Assembly (NCBI GenBank): GCA_001783465.1 | Contig: MFMI01000018.1 | Span: forward strand, 2,878 to 19,793 | Source: Candidatus Kaiserbacteria bacterium RIFCSPLOWO2_02_FULL_54_13 | GTDB taxonomy: Bacteria; Patescibacteriota; Minisyncoccia; Phycocordibacterales; Phycocordibacteraceae | Direction of reading: 5' to 3' | Length of the DNA stretch: 16,916 nt | The notes under the pieces: model-generated | What the model was told of the DNA's origin: nothing | The model's input: the letters and a program-made list of their open reading frames with translations, nothing else | Databases searched by the model: none | Shown: one piece after another, positions 1 to 5,753 of the stretch | How positions within the stretch are numbered: position 1 is the stretch's first letter | Layout: each line of letters begins with the position of its first letter | Translations under genes and position numbers: made by a program

Positions 1-290
1 AAGACGTAATGCCACTGGAACCGCTTGCAGAGAAGTACCGCGCGTTTAATTGGCATGTGCTTGAGGTGAACGGCAACGACATAAACGCTTTCATCGCCGC
101 GGTTGATGAGGCAAAGGCAATTCACGAAAAGCCGACGCTCATCATCGCACACACTATCCCCGGCAAGGGCGTACCCGAAATAGAGTTTGATTACCACTGG
201 CACGGCAAGCCGCCGACGGCCGAAGAAGGAAAGCGGTTCCTCAAAGAAATCCGCACGATGGGCGGTAAACTCCCGCACGAATATGCTTAA
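1..290 (+). CDS. Transketolase, N-terminal subunit (3' end only)
   Basis: This is the carboxy-terminal part of a transketolase N-terminal (thiamine diphosphate-binding) subunit; the start lies before the window. The frame is open from base 3 and ends at TAA 288-290. Visible hallmarks are the HVLEVNGNDINAF stretch, then PTLIIAHTIPGKGVPEIE and a YHWHGKPP segment, which is the usual end of the pyrophosphate-binding domain in split transketolases. The protein would act in the cytoplasm with the next gene to move two-carbon ketol units between sugar phosphates (non-oxidative pentose phosphate pathway). Its last 8 bases overlap the start of the C-terminal subunit, which indicates translational coupling and fixed stoichiometry. 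A split transketolase is common in archaea and CPR bacteria. The family call is secure; the full length cannot be judged. Confidence 0.93.
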   Translation, partial: DVMPLEPLAEKYRAFNWHVLEVNGNDINAFIAAVDEAKAIHEKPTLIIAHTIPGKGVPEIEFDYHWHGKPPTAEEGKRFLKEIRTMGGKLPHEYA

Positions 291-1269
291 TAAAAACGCA
301 AAACTTTCTGCAAAAGTGTTTGCGGACGACATAGAGAAAGCGCCGACCCGCGACGGCTTCGGCAAGGGAACGGTTGAAGCAGGAAAGGCAGACCCGCGCA
401 TCGTGGTCTTGTGCGCCGACCTCGCCGAGAGCACGCGCGCCGAATGGTTCCAAAAAGAATTTCCCGAGCGTTTTATAGAAATGGGTGTCGCTGAACAGAA
501 TATGGCGACGGTCGCCGCCGGTATGGCGCTCGCCGGCAAAATCCCTTTTACCGCGAGCTATGCGGCATTCAATCCAGGGCGCAATTACGAACAAATTCGC
601 ACAACCATCGCGCTGAATAATGTGTCGGTCAAGATATGCGGCATGCACGCGGGCGTTTCGGTCGGGCCCGACGGCGCGACGCACCAGATGCTGGAAGATA
701 TCGGGCTCATGCGAATGTTGCCGAATATGATTGTGCTTACGCCCGGCGACGCCGAGGAGGCGCGAAAGGCGGTTATTGCCGCAACAGCGACTGACGGGCC
801 AGTGTATATCCGTTTCGGCCGCGCGGCGACGCCCGTCTTCACCACGCCAGAATCCCCTTTCCGTATTGGCAAAGCGCTTCTTCTCTGGGAATCAGAGAAT
901 CCAAAGATTGCCATTCTTTCAACCGGTTCATTGAGCCACACCGCGCTTGTCGCGGCACGAAATTTGTCTGAAAAGGGAATTGAGACGCTCGTATTCCACT
1001 TGCCGACCGTGAAGCCGCTTGATGGAGAAGCAGTGATTGATGCGGCGAAACGTACGGGGGTTGTGGTAACGATAGAAGAGCATCAGGTGGCAGGAGGATT
1101 CGGAAGCGCCGTTGCAGAATTCCTCGCCGAACACCATCCCATGCCTCTCAAGCGGCTCGGTATACAGGACCAATTCGGGCAATCAGGTTCTCCGGAAGAA
1201 TTGCTCTCGCACTACGGACTTGACGCCATGCATATTGAGGAGGCGGTGCGCGCTTTTGTCGCCAAATAA
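283..1269 (+). CDS. Transketolase, C-terminal subunit
   Basis: This 328-residue protein is the pyrimidine-binding and C-terminal half of transketolase. I chose ATG 283 because it overlaps the end of the N subunit by 8 bases (ATGCTTAA); the open frame extends further upstream only as a shadow of that gene. Residues 67-74 read EMGVAEQN, with Glu71 at the position of the catalytic glutamate that activates thiamine diphosphate. The GPDGATHQ motif (128-135) and LTPGDAEEA (152-160) are typical of the family, and a Rossmann-like C-terminal domain follows (AILSTGSLSHTAL onward). No separate 1-deoxyxylulose-5-phosphate synthase features were seen. The gene ends immediately against the stop of the convergent PfkB kinase, with no base between them. 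It should form a heterotetramer with the N subunit. Confidence 0.95.
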   Translation: MLNKNAKLSAKVFADDIEKAPTRDGFGKGTVEAGKADPRIVVLCADLAESTRAEWFQKEFPERFIEMGVAEQNMATVAAGMALAGKIPFTASYAAFNPGRNYEQIRTTIALNNVSVKICGMHAGVSVGPDGATHQMLEDIGLMRMLPNMIVLTPGDAEEARKAVIAATATDGPVYIRFGRAATPVFTTPESPFRIGKALLLWESENPKIAILSTGSLSHTALVAARNLSEKGIETLVFHLPTVKPLDGEAVIDAAKRTGVVVTIEEHQVAGGFGSAVAEFLAEHHPMPLKRLGIQDQFGQSGSPEELLSHYGLDAMHIEEAVRAFVAK

Positions 1270-2253
1270 CTAGACCGGAGTTATGCGGTATTCCGCGGGT
1301 GCATCAGCGAGGAACTGGAGAAGCGCGTCGCGCGTGAGGAGCCCTTTCTGCGCGCCGGTCTCCTGCACAACCGCCATTGCATTGACCGGTCCCCAGAGGA
1401 GCGCGTCGCGGAGCGGTAGCCCGAGCGCGAGCGCCGCGACAATGGTGGAGGACATCGCATCTCCGGCGCCCGTGCGCTCCCTCGGGGGCCGTGAATCAGG
1501 ATATAAAGGTATTTTGAGCATCTCGATTCCGTCAAAGGAGTAGGCGCCGTTTCTGCCATCGGTGATGAGCACGGTCTTTGGCCCCAGCGCGCGCATCTTC
1601 TCCAACAATGTTTTAATATCGGTCTCATCCGTCTCCAGAATGCGCTCGGCCTCTTCTTTGTTCACCGCGACGAGCTCTGTCACCGCATAGAGTTCGACGA
1701 GTCTTTCCTTTCCCAGTTTTATCTGGAACGTACCGGGCTGGAAGGCGAGCTTTGTCTCTGGATGCTCTTTGAACCACTTGGCAATCTCATCATGAAATTC
1801 GTCTGCGTGTTCGCCTACCGAAGAGAGATAGAGCCACTTCGGCGGAATGAGCGCTTCGGGGAGGAGGTAGGGGTATGCTTCGTGCCGGATAAGGATGGTG
1901 CGTTCGGAATCATAGGAGAGCACGTAGTGATGGTTTGTCGGCAGACCGTCGTTGACGGCGACATAGCTCGTGTCAACGCCCTCGTGCGTGAAGGTCGCGA
2001 GGATTTCTTCGCCGAAGCGGTCCCTCCCCACGTTTGAGACGAATCCAGAAGAGAGTCCCAGCCTGGCGGCGGCGACCGCCGCATTTGCCGCGTTCCCGAC
2101 GCCCGGCACGAGCGCGGAAGACTCGTAGGGAATCTTCGCGCCCCACTGCATAGAGATGGTGCAGTCTTCATGATTGACGTCACAATGCACCTGTGCCTCT
2201 TTCAGCGTAATAAACTCGTCAACGACCGTGTCGCCGACAGCAATGAAGTCCAT
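1270..2253 (-). CDS. PfkB/ribokinase-family carbohydrate kinase
   Basis: This is a 327-residue cytoplasmic ATP-dependent sugar kinase of the ribokinase/PfkB superfamily. The amino end (MDFIAVGDTVVDEF) is the first strand of the Rossmann-like fold. GVGNAANAAVAAARLG (51-66) matches PfkB signature 1 for substrate binding. NKEEA (198-202) and RTGAGDAMSS (260-269) form the anion hole, and Asp265 is the expected catalytic base. Length is normal. The exact substrate cannot be read from sequence; fructose-6-phosphate, fructose-1-phosphate, ribose or adenosine are all possible. Its position between transketolase and a divergently transcribed FBP aldolase favours a sugar phosphate of the glycolytic/pentose phosphate pathways, which is inference. 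Only 22 bases separate its start from that of the aldolase. Confidence 0.9.
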   Translation of the reverse strand: MDFIAVGDTVVDEFITLKEAQVHCDVNHEDCTISMQWGAKIPYESSALVPGVGNAANAAVAAARLGLSSGFVSNVGRDRFGEEILATFTHEGVDTSYVAVNDGLPTNHHYVLSYDSERTILIRHEAYPYLLPEALIPPKWLYLSSVGEHADEFHDEIAKWFKEHPETKLAFQPGTFQIKLGKERLVELYAVTELVAVNKEEAERILETDETDIKTLLEKMRALGPKTVLITDGRNGAYSFDGIEMLKIPLYPDSRPPRERTGAGDAMSSTIVAALALGLPLRDALLWGPVNAMAVVQETGAQKGLLTRDALLQFLADAPAEYRITPV

Positions 2254-2260
2254 AGGGAGA

Positions 2261-2275
2261 TGGTATCATAAAAAT
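2261..2275. promoter_or_regulatory. Overlapping divergent promoters (aldolase + / PfkB kinase -)
   Basis: On the plus strand an extended -10 box TGGTATCAT (2261-2269) lies 6 nt before the aldolase ATG at 2276. On the minus strand TATGAT (2270 to 2265) lies 11 nt before the kinase ATG at 2253. The two hexamers share five base pairs, so RNA polymerase can hardly use both at once. No Shine-Dalgarno sequence fits either start. The aldolase transcript would be leaderless or nearly so. Confidence 0.55.
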
Positions 2276-3271
2276 ATGACCGACCTTGTCGCGATTGCCC
2301 GCTCACTTTTCGCTCCCGGCAAGGGAATCCTCGCCGCAGATGAGAGCGTGCACACCGCGACAAAGCGCCTCGCCGACTACGGCATTTCCGCCAGCGTGGA
2401 GACGCGCCGGCTCTACCGCGACCTCTTCATCGGTGCCGAGGATATTGAGGAGTCACTCTCGGGCGTCATCCTCTTCTCCGAGACGCTTCTGCAGAAGGGA
2501 AGCGACAAAAAATTGTTCCCAACATCGCTTGCGGCGCGCGGAATCCTGCCGGGAGTGAAGGTTGACCTCGGCGCCGAACCCTTGCCCGAGAGCCCGCACG
2601 AATTCATTACGCAAGGGCTCTTGGACCTCCCCGAGCGGCTAGTTGCGTATAAGAAGCAGGGGGCGGTTTTTACCAAATGGCGCGCGGTCATCCGTATTGA
2701 TGGCGACACCTTACCCTCGGCGGTTGCGCTCCATGAGAACGCGAAGCGACTCGCGAGCTATGCGAAGGAAGCGCAGTCGGCCGGTCTCGTACCCATCTTG
2801 GAACCCGATATCCTGCACGAGGGGAAGCACAGCCGCCAGCGCTCTCGCGCTGTCATCGGAGAAGTCTTGAAAACGCTTTTTTCAGTGCTTGAGGAGCATT
2901 CGGTTGACCGCGCGAGCATCGTGCTGAAGACTTCTATGGCGCTCTCGGGGAGTGAGAGCGGCCGAACTGATTCGCCCGAAGAGGTCGCTGACGACACTCT
3001 CGCGGTACTCGTCGAGAACGTTCCGCCGCAGGTCGCCGGTATCGTCTTCCTCTCAGGCGGGCAAACGCCGGACGAGGCAACAACAAATCTCGCGGCGATA
3101 ACCCGCCGAGCGAAAGAATTAAATATGCCATGGCCGCTCACCTTCTCCTTTGCGCGCGCGCTTCAAGACGAGGCGCTTGCCGTATGGAAGGGAAATGAAG
3201 AGAACGTCCCGACCGCTCGCGAGGCTTTCCTCAACCGCCTCGCCAAGGTCTCCGCCGCCGCCAGCGGCTAA
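2276..3271 (+). CDS. Class I fructose-bisphosphate aldolase
   Basis: This 331-residue Schiff-base (class I) aldolase reversibly splits fructose-1,6-bisphosphate into dihydroxyacetone phosphate and glyceraldehyde-3-phosphate. Family landmarks are in order: GKGILAADES (16-24, with the conserved acidic Asp22), KWRAVIR (134-140), EPDILHEGKHS (176-186), VLKTSMALSG (216-225, Lys218 as the expected Schiff-base lysine), FLSGGQTPDEAT (258-269) and WPLTFSFARALQ (286-297). The protein resembles the eukaryote-like class I group rather than the archaeal DhnA type. It lacks the long C-terminal tyrosine tail of animal aldolases. ATG 2276 is chosen because it follows the -10 box by 6 nt; the longer open frame would run back through the divergent kinase. 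Its product feeds the adjacent transketolase. Confidence 0.95.
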   Translation: MTDLVAIARSLFAPGKGILAADESVHTATKRLADYGISASVETRRLYRDLFIGAEDIEESLSGVILFSETLLQKGSDKKLFPTSLAARGILPGVKVDLGAEPLPESPHEFITQGLLDLPERLVAYKKQGAVFTKWRAVIRIDGDTLPSAVALHENAKRLASYAKEAQSAGLVPILEPDILHEGKHSRQRSRAVIGEVLKTLFSVLEEHSVDRASIVLKTSMALSGSESGRTDSPEEVADDTLAVLVENVPPQVAGIVFLSGGQTPDEATTNLAAITRRAKELNMPWPLTFSFARALQDEALAVWKGNEENVPTAREAFLNRLAKVSAAASG

Positions 3272-3277
3272 CTGATT

Positions 3278-3314
3278 AAATCATGTCGGGACGTCGTACG
3301 TCCCGACATGATTT
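3278..3314. repeat. REP-1 palindrome, downstream copy (also terminator-like)
   Basis: This is a perfect 17-bp inverted repeat with a 3-nt loop: left arm AAATCATGTCGGGACGT, loop CGT, right arm its exact complement. It lies 6 nt after the aldolase stop and 4 nt from the stop of the convergent transposase at 3319. A stem this strong could terminate both transcripts, though no clear U tract follows. It is the longest of three copies linked to the RAYT at 3319-3990. Confidence 0.93.
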
Positions 3315-3318
3315 ATGG

Positions 3319-3990
3319 CTAATATTCAAGTGATTTTGAATCTATTTCTTCTGCTGTTCTGTCAGCAAGATACTCCTTGAGAGAAGAGACATAATCCCCA
3401 CCAAAAGAAGGTTCAAAAAGTGTTTTGGTAAGAATTGATGGAAAGTTCGGTGTGCCGCAATAATCGAGATAACTGCTCCAGCGATAGTTCTTAAGATATT
3501 CAAATACTTTAGAAATCTCAGGGATAGTACCCTTATCGCGTTCGCGCCATTTTTTTGCACCCGGAAAATAATCAAGCGAATTCAAATGAAGGTAGTGAAG
3601 AATATAGAGAAAATGTTCTTGACGCTCGATAAGTATTTTCTTGGTACGTCCTTGGAACAGCGTACCTCGACGTCTGTGTCGCTCATTAAAGTATCTCGCA
3701 TAACCGCTTAACTTACGCAGAAAGAGAGTCAGCCCGCCCTCAACGCGCTCTGAGAGCAAAAGGTGGTAATGATTCTTCATCAGTTCCCATCCATGTATAT
3801 CAACAATACGTTTCCGATGTCGGGACGTCGTACGTCCCGACATCTCATGGGTGGTAGTACTAAGGAATTCAATCGCCGGGGCAGTATCGTTGAATTCATA
3901 TAAGTCGTGCACGAAACGCGCATAATCTTGTGTATCGAGAAAAATTTTGCGTCCCTCCACACCTCTGTTGATCACATGATATAGTTCCAT
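3319..3990 (-). CDS. REP-associated Y1/HUH transposase (RAYT), module 1
   Basis: This 223-residue protein belongs to the Y1_Tnp (IS200-like, REP-associated) transposases, single-strand DNA endonucleases that recognise hairpins. It opens with the strand ELYHVINRG (2-10) and carries the metal-binding HUH motif as NHYHLLL (73-79, His74 and His76). The family segment YFNERHRRRGTLFQGR (100-115) and a helix HFLYILHYLHLNS (126-138) follow; Tyr129 or Tyr133 is the likely nucleophile, aligning with Tyr136/Tyr140 of the second RAYT in this window. A WSSY motif (171-174) is typical of the C-terminal half. Residues 49-59 (EMSGRTTSRHR) are encoded by a full copy of the REP-1 palindrome. The gene has no Shine-Dalgarno; a TATACT box lies 17 nt upstream. 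The frame looks intact, so the protein may be active. Confidence 0.9.
   Translation of the reverse strand: MELYHVINRGVEGRKIFLDTQDYARFVHDLYEFNDTAPAIEFLSTTTHEMSGRTTSRHRKRIVDIHGWELMKNHYHLLLSERVEGGLTLFLRKLSGYARYFNERHRRRGTLFQGRTKKILIERQEHFLYILHYLHLNSLDYFPGAKKWRERDKGTIPEISKVFEYLKNYRWSSYLDYCGTPNFPSILTKTLFEPSFGGDYVSSLKEYLADRTAEEIDSKSLEY
3816..3844. repeat. REP-1 palindrome embedded in the RAYT coding sequence
   Basis: This is a perfect 13-bp inverted repeat, GATGTCGGGACGT, with loop CGT on the plus strand. It lies inside the transposase gene and is translated as residues 49-59. Its core of 25 bases is identical to the downstream copy. It sits 14 codons ahead of the HUH histidines, in a loop of variable length in this family. 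Confidence 0.93.
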
Positions 3991-4007
3991 ATCTTTGGTA
4001 TCTCTGT

Positions 4008-4013
4008 AGTATA
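4008..4013 (-). promoter_or_regulatory. Candidate -10 box of RAYT module 1
   Basis: TATACT on the minus strand lies 17 nt upstream of the transposase ATG (3990) and 4 nt from the upstream REP-1 palindrome. No good -35 hexamer is seen; that region is occupied by the palindrome. Confidence 0.45.
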
Positions 4014-4017
4014 ACTC

Positions 4018-4044
4018 ATGTCAGGACGTACGACGTCCCGACAT
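4018..4044. repeat. REP-1 palindrome, upstream copy (inverted)
   Basis: This is a 12-bp inverted repeat (ATGTCAGGACGT / ACGTCCCGACAT) with one mismatch and loop ACG. It begins 27 nt upstream of the transposase ATG. The loop is the reverse complement of that in the other two copies, so this copy is inverted relative to them and the gene is bounded by inverted REPs. Confidence 0.9.
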
Positions 4045-4045
4045 T

Positions 4046-4074
4046 TAAAAAGAAGAACCCGAAGGTCGGGTTCT
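4046..4074 (-). terminator. Rho-independent terminator of the secreted-protein gene
   Basis: A perfect 9-bp hairpin AGAACCCGA / TCGGGTTCT with a 3-nt loop (4054-4074) is followed on the minus strand by TTCTTTTT. It lies 25-45 nt past the stop of the gene at 4099-4890. A second small hairpin (GCTCG/CGAGC, 4078-4092) lies between gene and terminator. Confidence 0.8.
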
Positions 4075-4098
4075 GGTGCTCGTCGGACGAGCAAGGTT

Positions 4099-4890
4099 TT
4101 ATTCCCATTCTTCTTTTTTCAACACTGTTCTTCTCACCTTCACCTCCGATATGTACATCGTCCAAGGCGGGTCCTCGGGGTCGTTCCCGCCGAATACCTC
4201 GGCGATGAACGTACCATGGTCCCTGTTCCCGGCGGCCGTGGTGTAGTCATACATGACATCTTCCCACACGTACATCCACCCCAATCCCGGCAGTTCGGGG
4301 ATGAACTTTTGTAGGAGATACGAGACGTACACCCCGTTGTCACTCCTTGAGGTGATAATAAGATGATAGTATACACCGTCCTTTAGTTCCGGACTTTGCG
4401 TCCATCCCATAACACAATTGTACTGCACTTTGTCAACCTGCCACCAGGTCTCGAAAGTCACTGTGTTGTTCCTTGACGTGGGGCCACACCCCGGTACGTT
4501 CTTGGGGTACTCGGTCAAATTCCCGAAGACAACGCCACGCCCCCAGGCTTCTATTCGTGACACGTCCCCTTCGGGGAACTTCGAGTATGCCTGCAGTCCC
4601 ACCGCGAAGTGCCCGTTATTCTTTTTGGTGAAGAACCCGTCACCGTTGAACATGAGGTCTATTTTTTGCTCCACCAGCTCTTCTTGTTCTGTAACCTCTA
4701 TGTTAAAGTCAAGGTATCCGCAGTCCCCCTTCTTGTAGTACGTTGAAGATGCGACACAGAATGCGTTCCCATCCGCGGGAGAGTGTGTAAGGGCGAAACT
4801 CCCGTAATCCACTTCAGTGGTCACGAGTTCCGCCGCGTGAGCGGCGACCATAGACAGCAGTAGCAAGACAACGCCAAAGAGCAAGTTCAT
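4099..4890 (-). CDS. Secreted protein of unknown function, possibly a concanavalin A-like sandwich
   Basis: I do not recognise this 263-residue protein. I chose ATG 4890 over the longer frame (to 5019) because GGAGGA lies 7 nt upstream and residues 1-20 form a typical signal peptide (MNLLFGVVLLLLSMVAAHA, cleavage before AEL). The mature part is about 240 residues, rich in aromatic residues and strand-like segments. It has several cysteines (FCVASS, KGDCGY, PGCGP, YNCVMG) that could pair outside the membrane. Stretches such as GHFAVGLQAYSK, YYHLIITSRSDNGVYVSYL and the ending MYISEVKVRRT recall the jelly-roll of LamG/concanavalin A-like lectin or glucanase domains. That is only a structural impression, and no catalytic motif is visible. 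The gene stands alone, with its own terminator, and differs from its neighbours in having a classical ribosome binding site. Confidence 0.7.
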   Translation of the reverse strand: MNLLFGVVLLLLSMVAAHAAELVTTEVDYGSFALTHSPADGNAFCVASSTYYKKGDCGYLDFNIEVTEQEELVEQKIDLMFNGDGFFTKKNNGHFAVGLQAYSKFPEGDVSRIEAWGRGVVFGNLTEYPKNVPGCGPTSRNNTVTFETWWQVDKVQYNCVMGWTQSPELKDGVYYHLIITSRSDNGVYVSYLLQKFIPELPGLGWMYVWEDVMYDYTTAAGNRDHGTFIAEVFGGNDPEDPPWTMYISEVKVRRTVLKKEEWE

Positions 4891-4897
4891 TTTCGTT

Positions 4898-4903
4898 TCC
4901 TCC
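4898..4903 (-). promoter_or_regulatory. Shine-Dalgarno site deciding the start of the secreted protein
   Basis: GGAGGA on the minus strand lies 7 nt before ATG 4890. It is the only strong ribosome binding site seen in the window at an optimal distance, and it fixes the start just ahead of the signal peptide. Confidence 0.8.
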
Positions 4904-4945
4904 GATAACTTCCCCGGTCGGCCATTCCGACCAGGGTCTACTAGC

Positions 4946-4974
4946 ACGTTACCACGATTATCTACTTTATGCAA
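4946..4974 (-). promoter_or_regulatory. Candidate promoter of the secreted protein
   Basis: TTGCAT (4974-4969) is followed after 17 nt by TAACGT (4951-4946), the latter preceded by TGG. The leader would be about 50 nt and contains a hairpin GGTCGG/CCGACC (4916-4932). The -10 match is weak. Confidence 0.4.
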
Positions 4975-5013
4975 GTTCTCGTGGGGGTAAATCCTGTGGG
5001 GAAGCCAGAAGCA

Positions 5014-5042
5014 TTGCATTGTGTGCTTAATTCAGCTATAGT
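5014..5042 (+). promoter_or_regulatory. Promoter of the bL25 gene
   Basis: TTGCAT (5014-5019), a 17-nt spacer and TATAGT (5037-5042) lie with the -10 box 8 nt ahead of ATG 5051. Transcription would start at or one base before the ATG, and no Shine-Dalgarno is present. Confidence 0.55.
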
Positions 5043-5050
5043 CGGGCATT

Positions 5051-5734
5051 ATGCTTACGCTCGCAGTTGAGAAGCGCACAGACAATGGTGCGACCGCGAC
5101 GGTTCTGCGCCGCACCGGGGTAATCCCCGGCGTCGTCTACGGCGCGCACCAGACGGCGACGCCGATTAAGATTGAGGCGCGCGCGTTTGAAAAGGTTCTG
5201 CGCGAAGCCGGCGAGGCGACCATCGTTTCTCTCACGGGCCTCGGCCTGTCCGGCCAGGACGAGCCGCTCCCGACCCTCATCCACGAGGTTGACCTTGACC
5301 CGCTCACGAATCAGCCGCGCCACGTTGATTTCTATGCCGTCACGAAGGGGAAAAAAGTTGAAGTTGCCATTCCGCTCGCCTTCGTCGGCGTCTCGCCGGC
5401 GGTGGAGGCTGGCGCGAATCTGGTGAAGGTGCTCCACGAGATTGAGGTGGAAGCAGACCCGATGAACCTCCCGCACAACATTGAAGTGGACATCTCAACG
5501 CTCGCGGCCATCAATGACCGTATTTGTGCAAAAGACCTCGTCTTTCCCGCGGGCGTGACGCTCGTGAGCGAGCCCGAAGAAGTCATTACGCTTGTCCAGG
5601 AAGTCGTTGAAGAGAAGGAAGAAGAGCCGGTAGCGGCGGATATTACTTCTATTGAGGTTGAGAAGAAGGGTAAAGAAGAGGAGGCAGGAGCAGGAGTAGC
5701 GGAAGCTCCCCCTGAAGAAAAAGAGAAGAAGTAA
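5051..5734 (+). CDS. rplY: Ribosomal protein bL25 (CTC form)
   Basis: This 227-residue large-subunit protein binds 5S rRNA. The first ~95 residues are the L25 domain (LAVEKRTDNGATATVLRRTG, then VIPGVVYG, which is the 5S RNA-binding signature; HEVDLDPLTNQPRHVDFYAV at 78-97). Residues ~100-190 form the second beta-rich domain of the longer CTC/TL5 proteins (VEVAIPLAFVG, IEVDISTLAAINDRI, EEVITLV). The tail from ~190 is highly charged (EEKEEEPVAAD and lysine/glutamate runs), which is usual in this form and likely disordered. The start is fixed by the -10 box 8 nt upstream and the MLTLAVEKR beginning. The next gene follows after 19 nt with its own promoter, so this gene is probably monocistronic. 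Confidence 0.95.
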   Translation: MLTLAVEKRTDNGATATVLRRTGVIPGVVYGAHQTATPIKIEARAFEKVLREAGEATIVSLTGLGLSGQDEPLPTLIHEVDLDPLTNQPRHVDFYAVTKGKKVEVAIPLAFVGVSPAVEAGANLVKVLHEIEVEADPMNLPHNIEVDISTLAAINDRICAKDLVFPAGVTLVSEPEEVITLVQEVVEEKEEEPVAADITSIEVEKKGKEEEAGAGVAEAPPEEKEKK

Positions 5735-5738
5735 TTTT

Positions 5739-5747
5739 TGGTATACT
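5739..5747 (+). promoter_or_regulatory. Extended -10 promoter of the coiled-coil hydrolase gene
   Basis: TGGTATACT ends 6 nt before ATG 5754, the same spacing as at the aldolase gene. It lies directly after the bL25 stop. No -35 box or Shine-Dalgarno is evident, so a leaderless transcript is expected. Confidence 0.6.
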
Positions 5748-5753
5748 AGGCGG

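Noticed and set aside
241..684. Minus-strand frame opposite the transketolase subunits
   Set aside because: No family features, and overlaps conserved thiamine diphosphate-binding motifs on the plus strand.
3278..4044. Three regularly placed palindromes as a CRISPR array
   Set aside because: Spacing is several hundred bases, there are no spacers of constant length, and a transposase gene fills the interval.
4916..4932. GGTCGG/CCGACC hairpin as a riboswitch or T-box
   Set aside because: It is only a 6-bp stem; no known aptamer core or anti-terminator sequence was seen.
4891..5019. 43-residue amino-terminal extension of the secreted protein
   Set aside because: It would place the signal peptide internally and ignores the strong Shine-Dalgarno 7 nt before ATG 4890.
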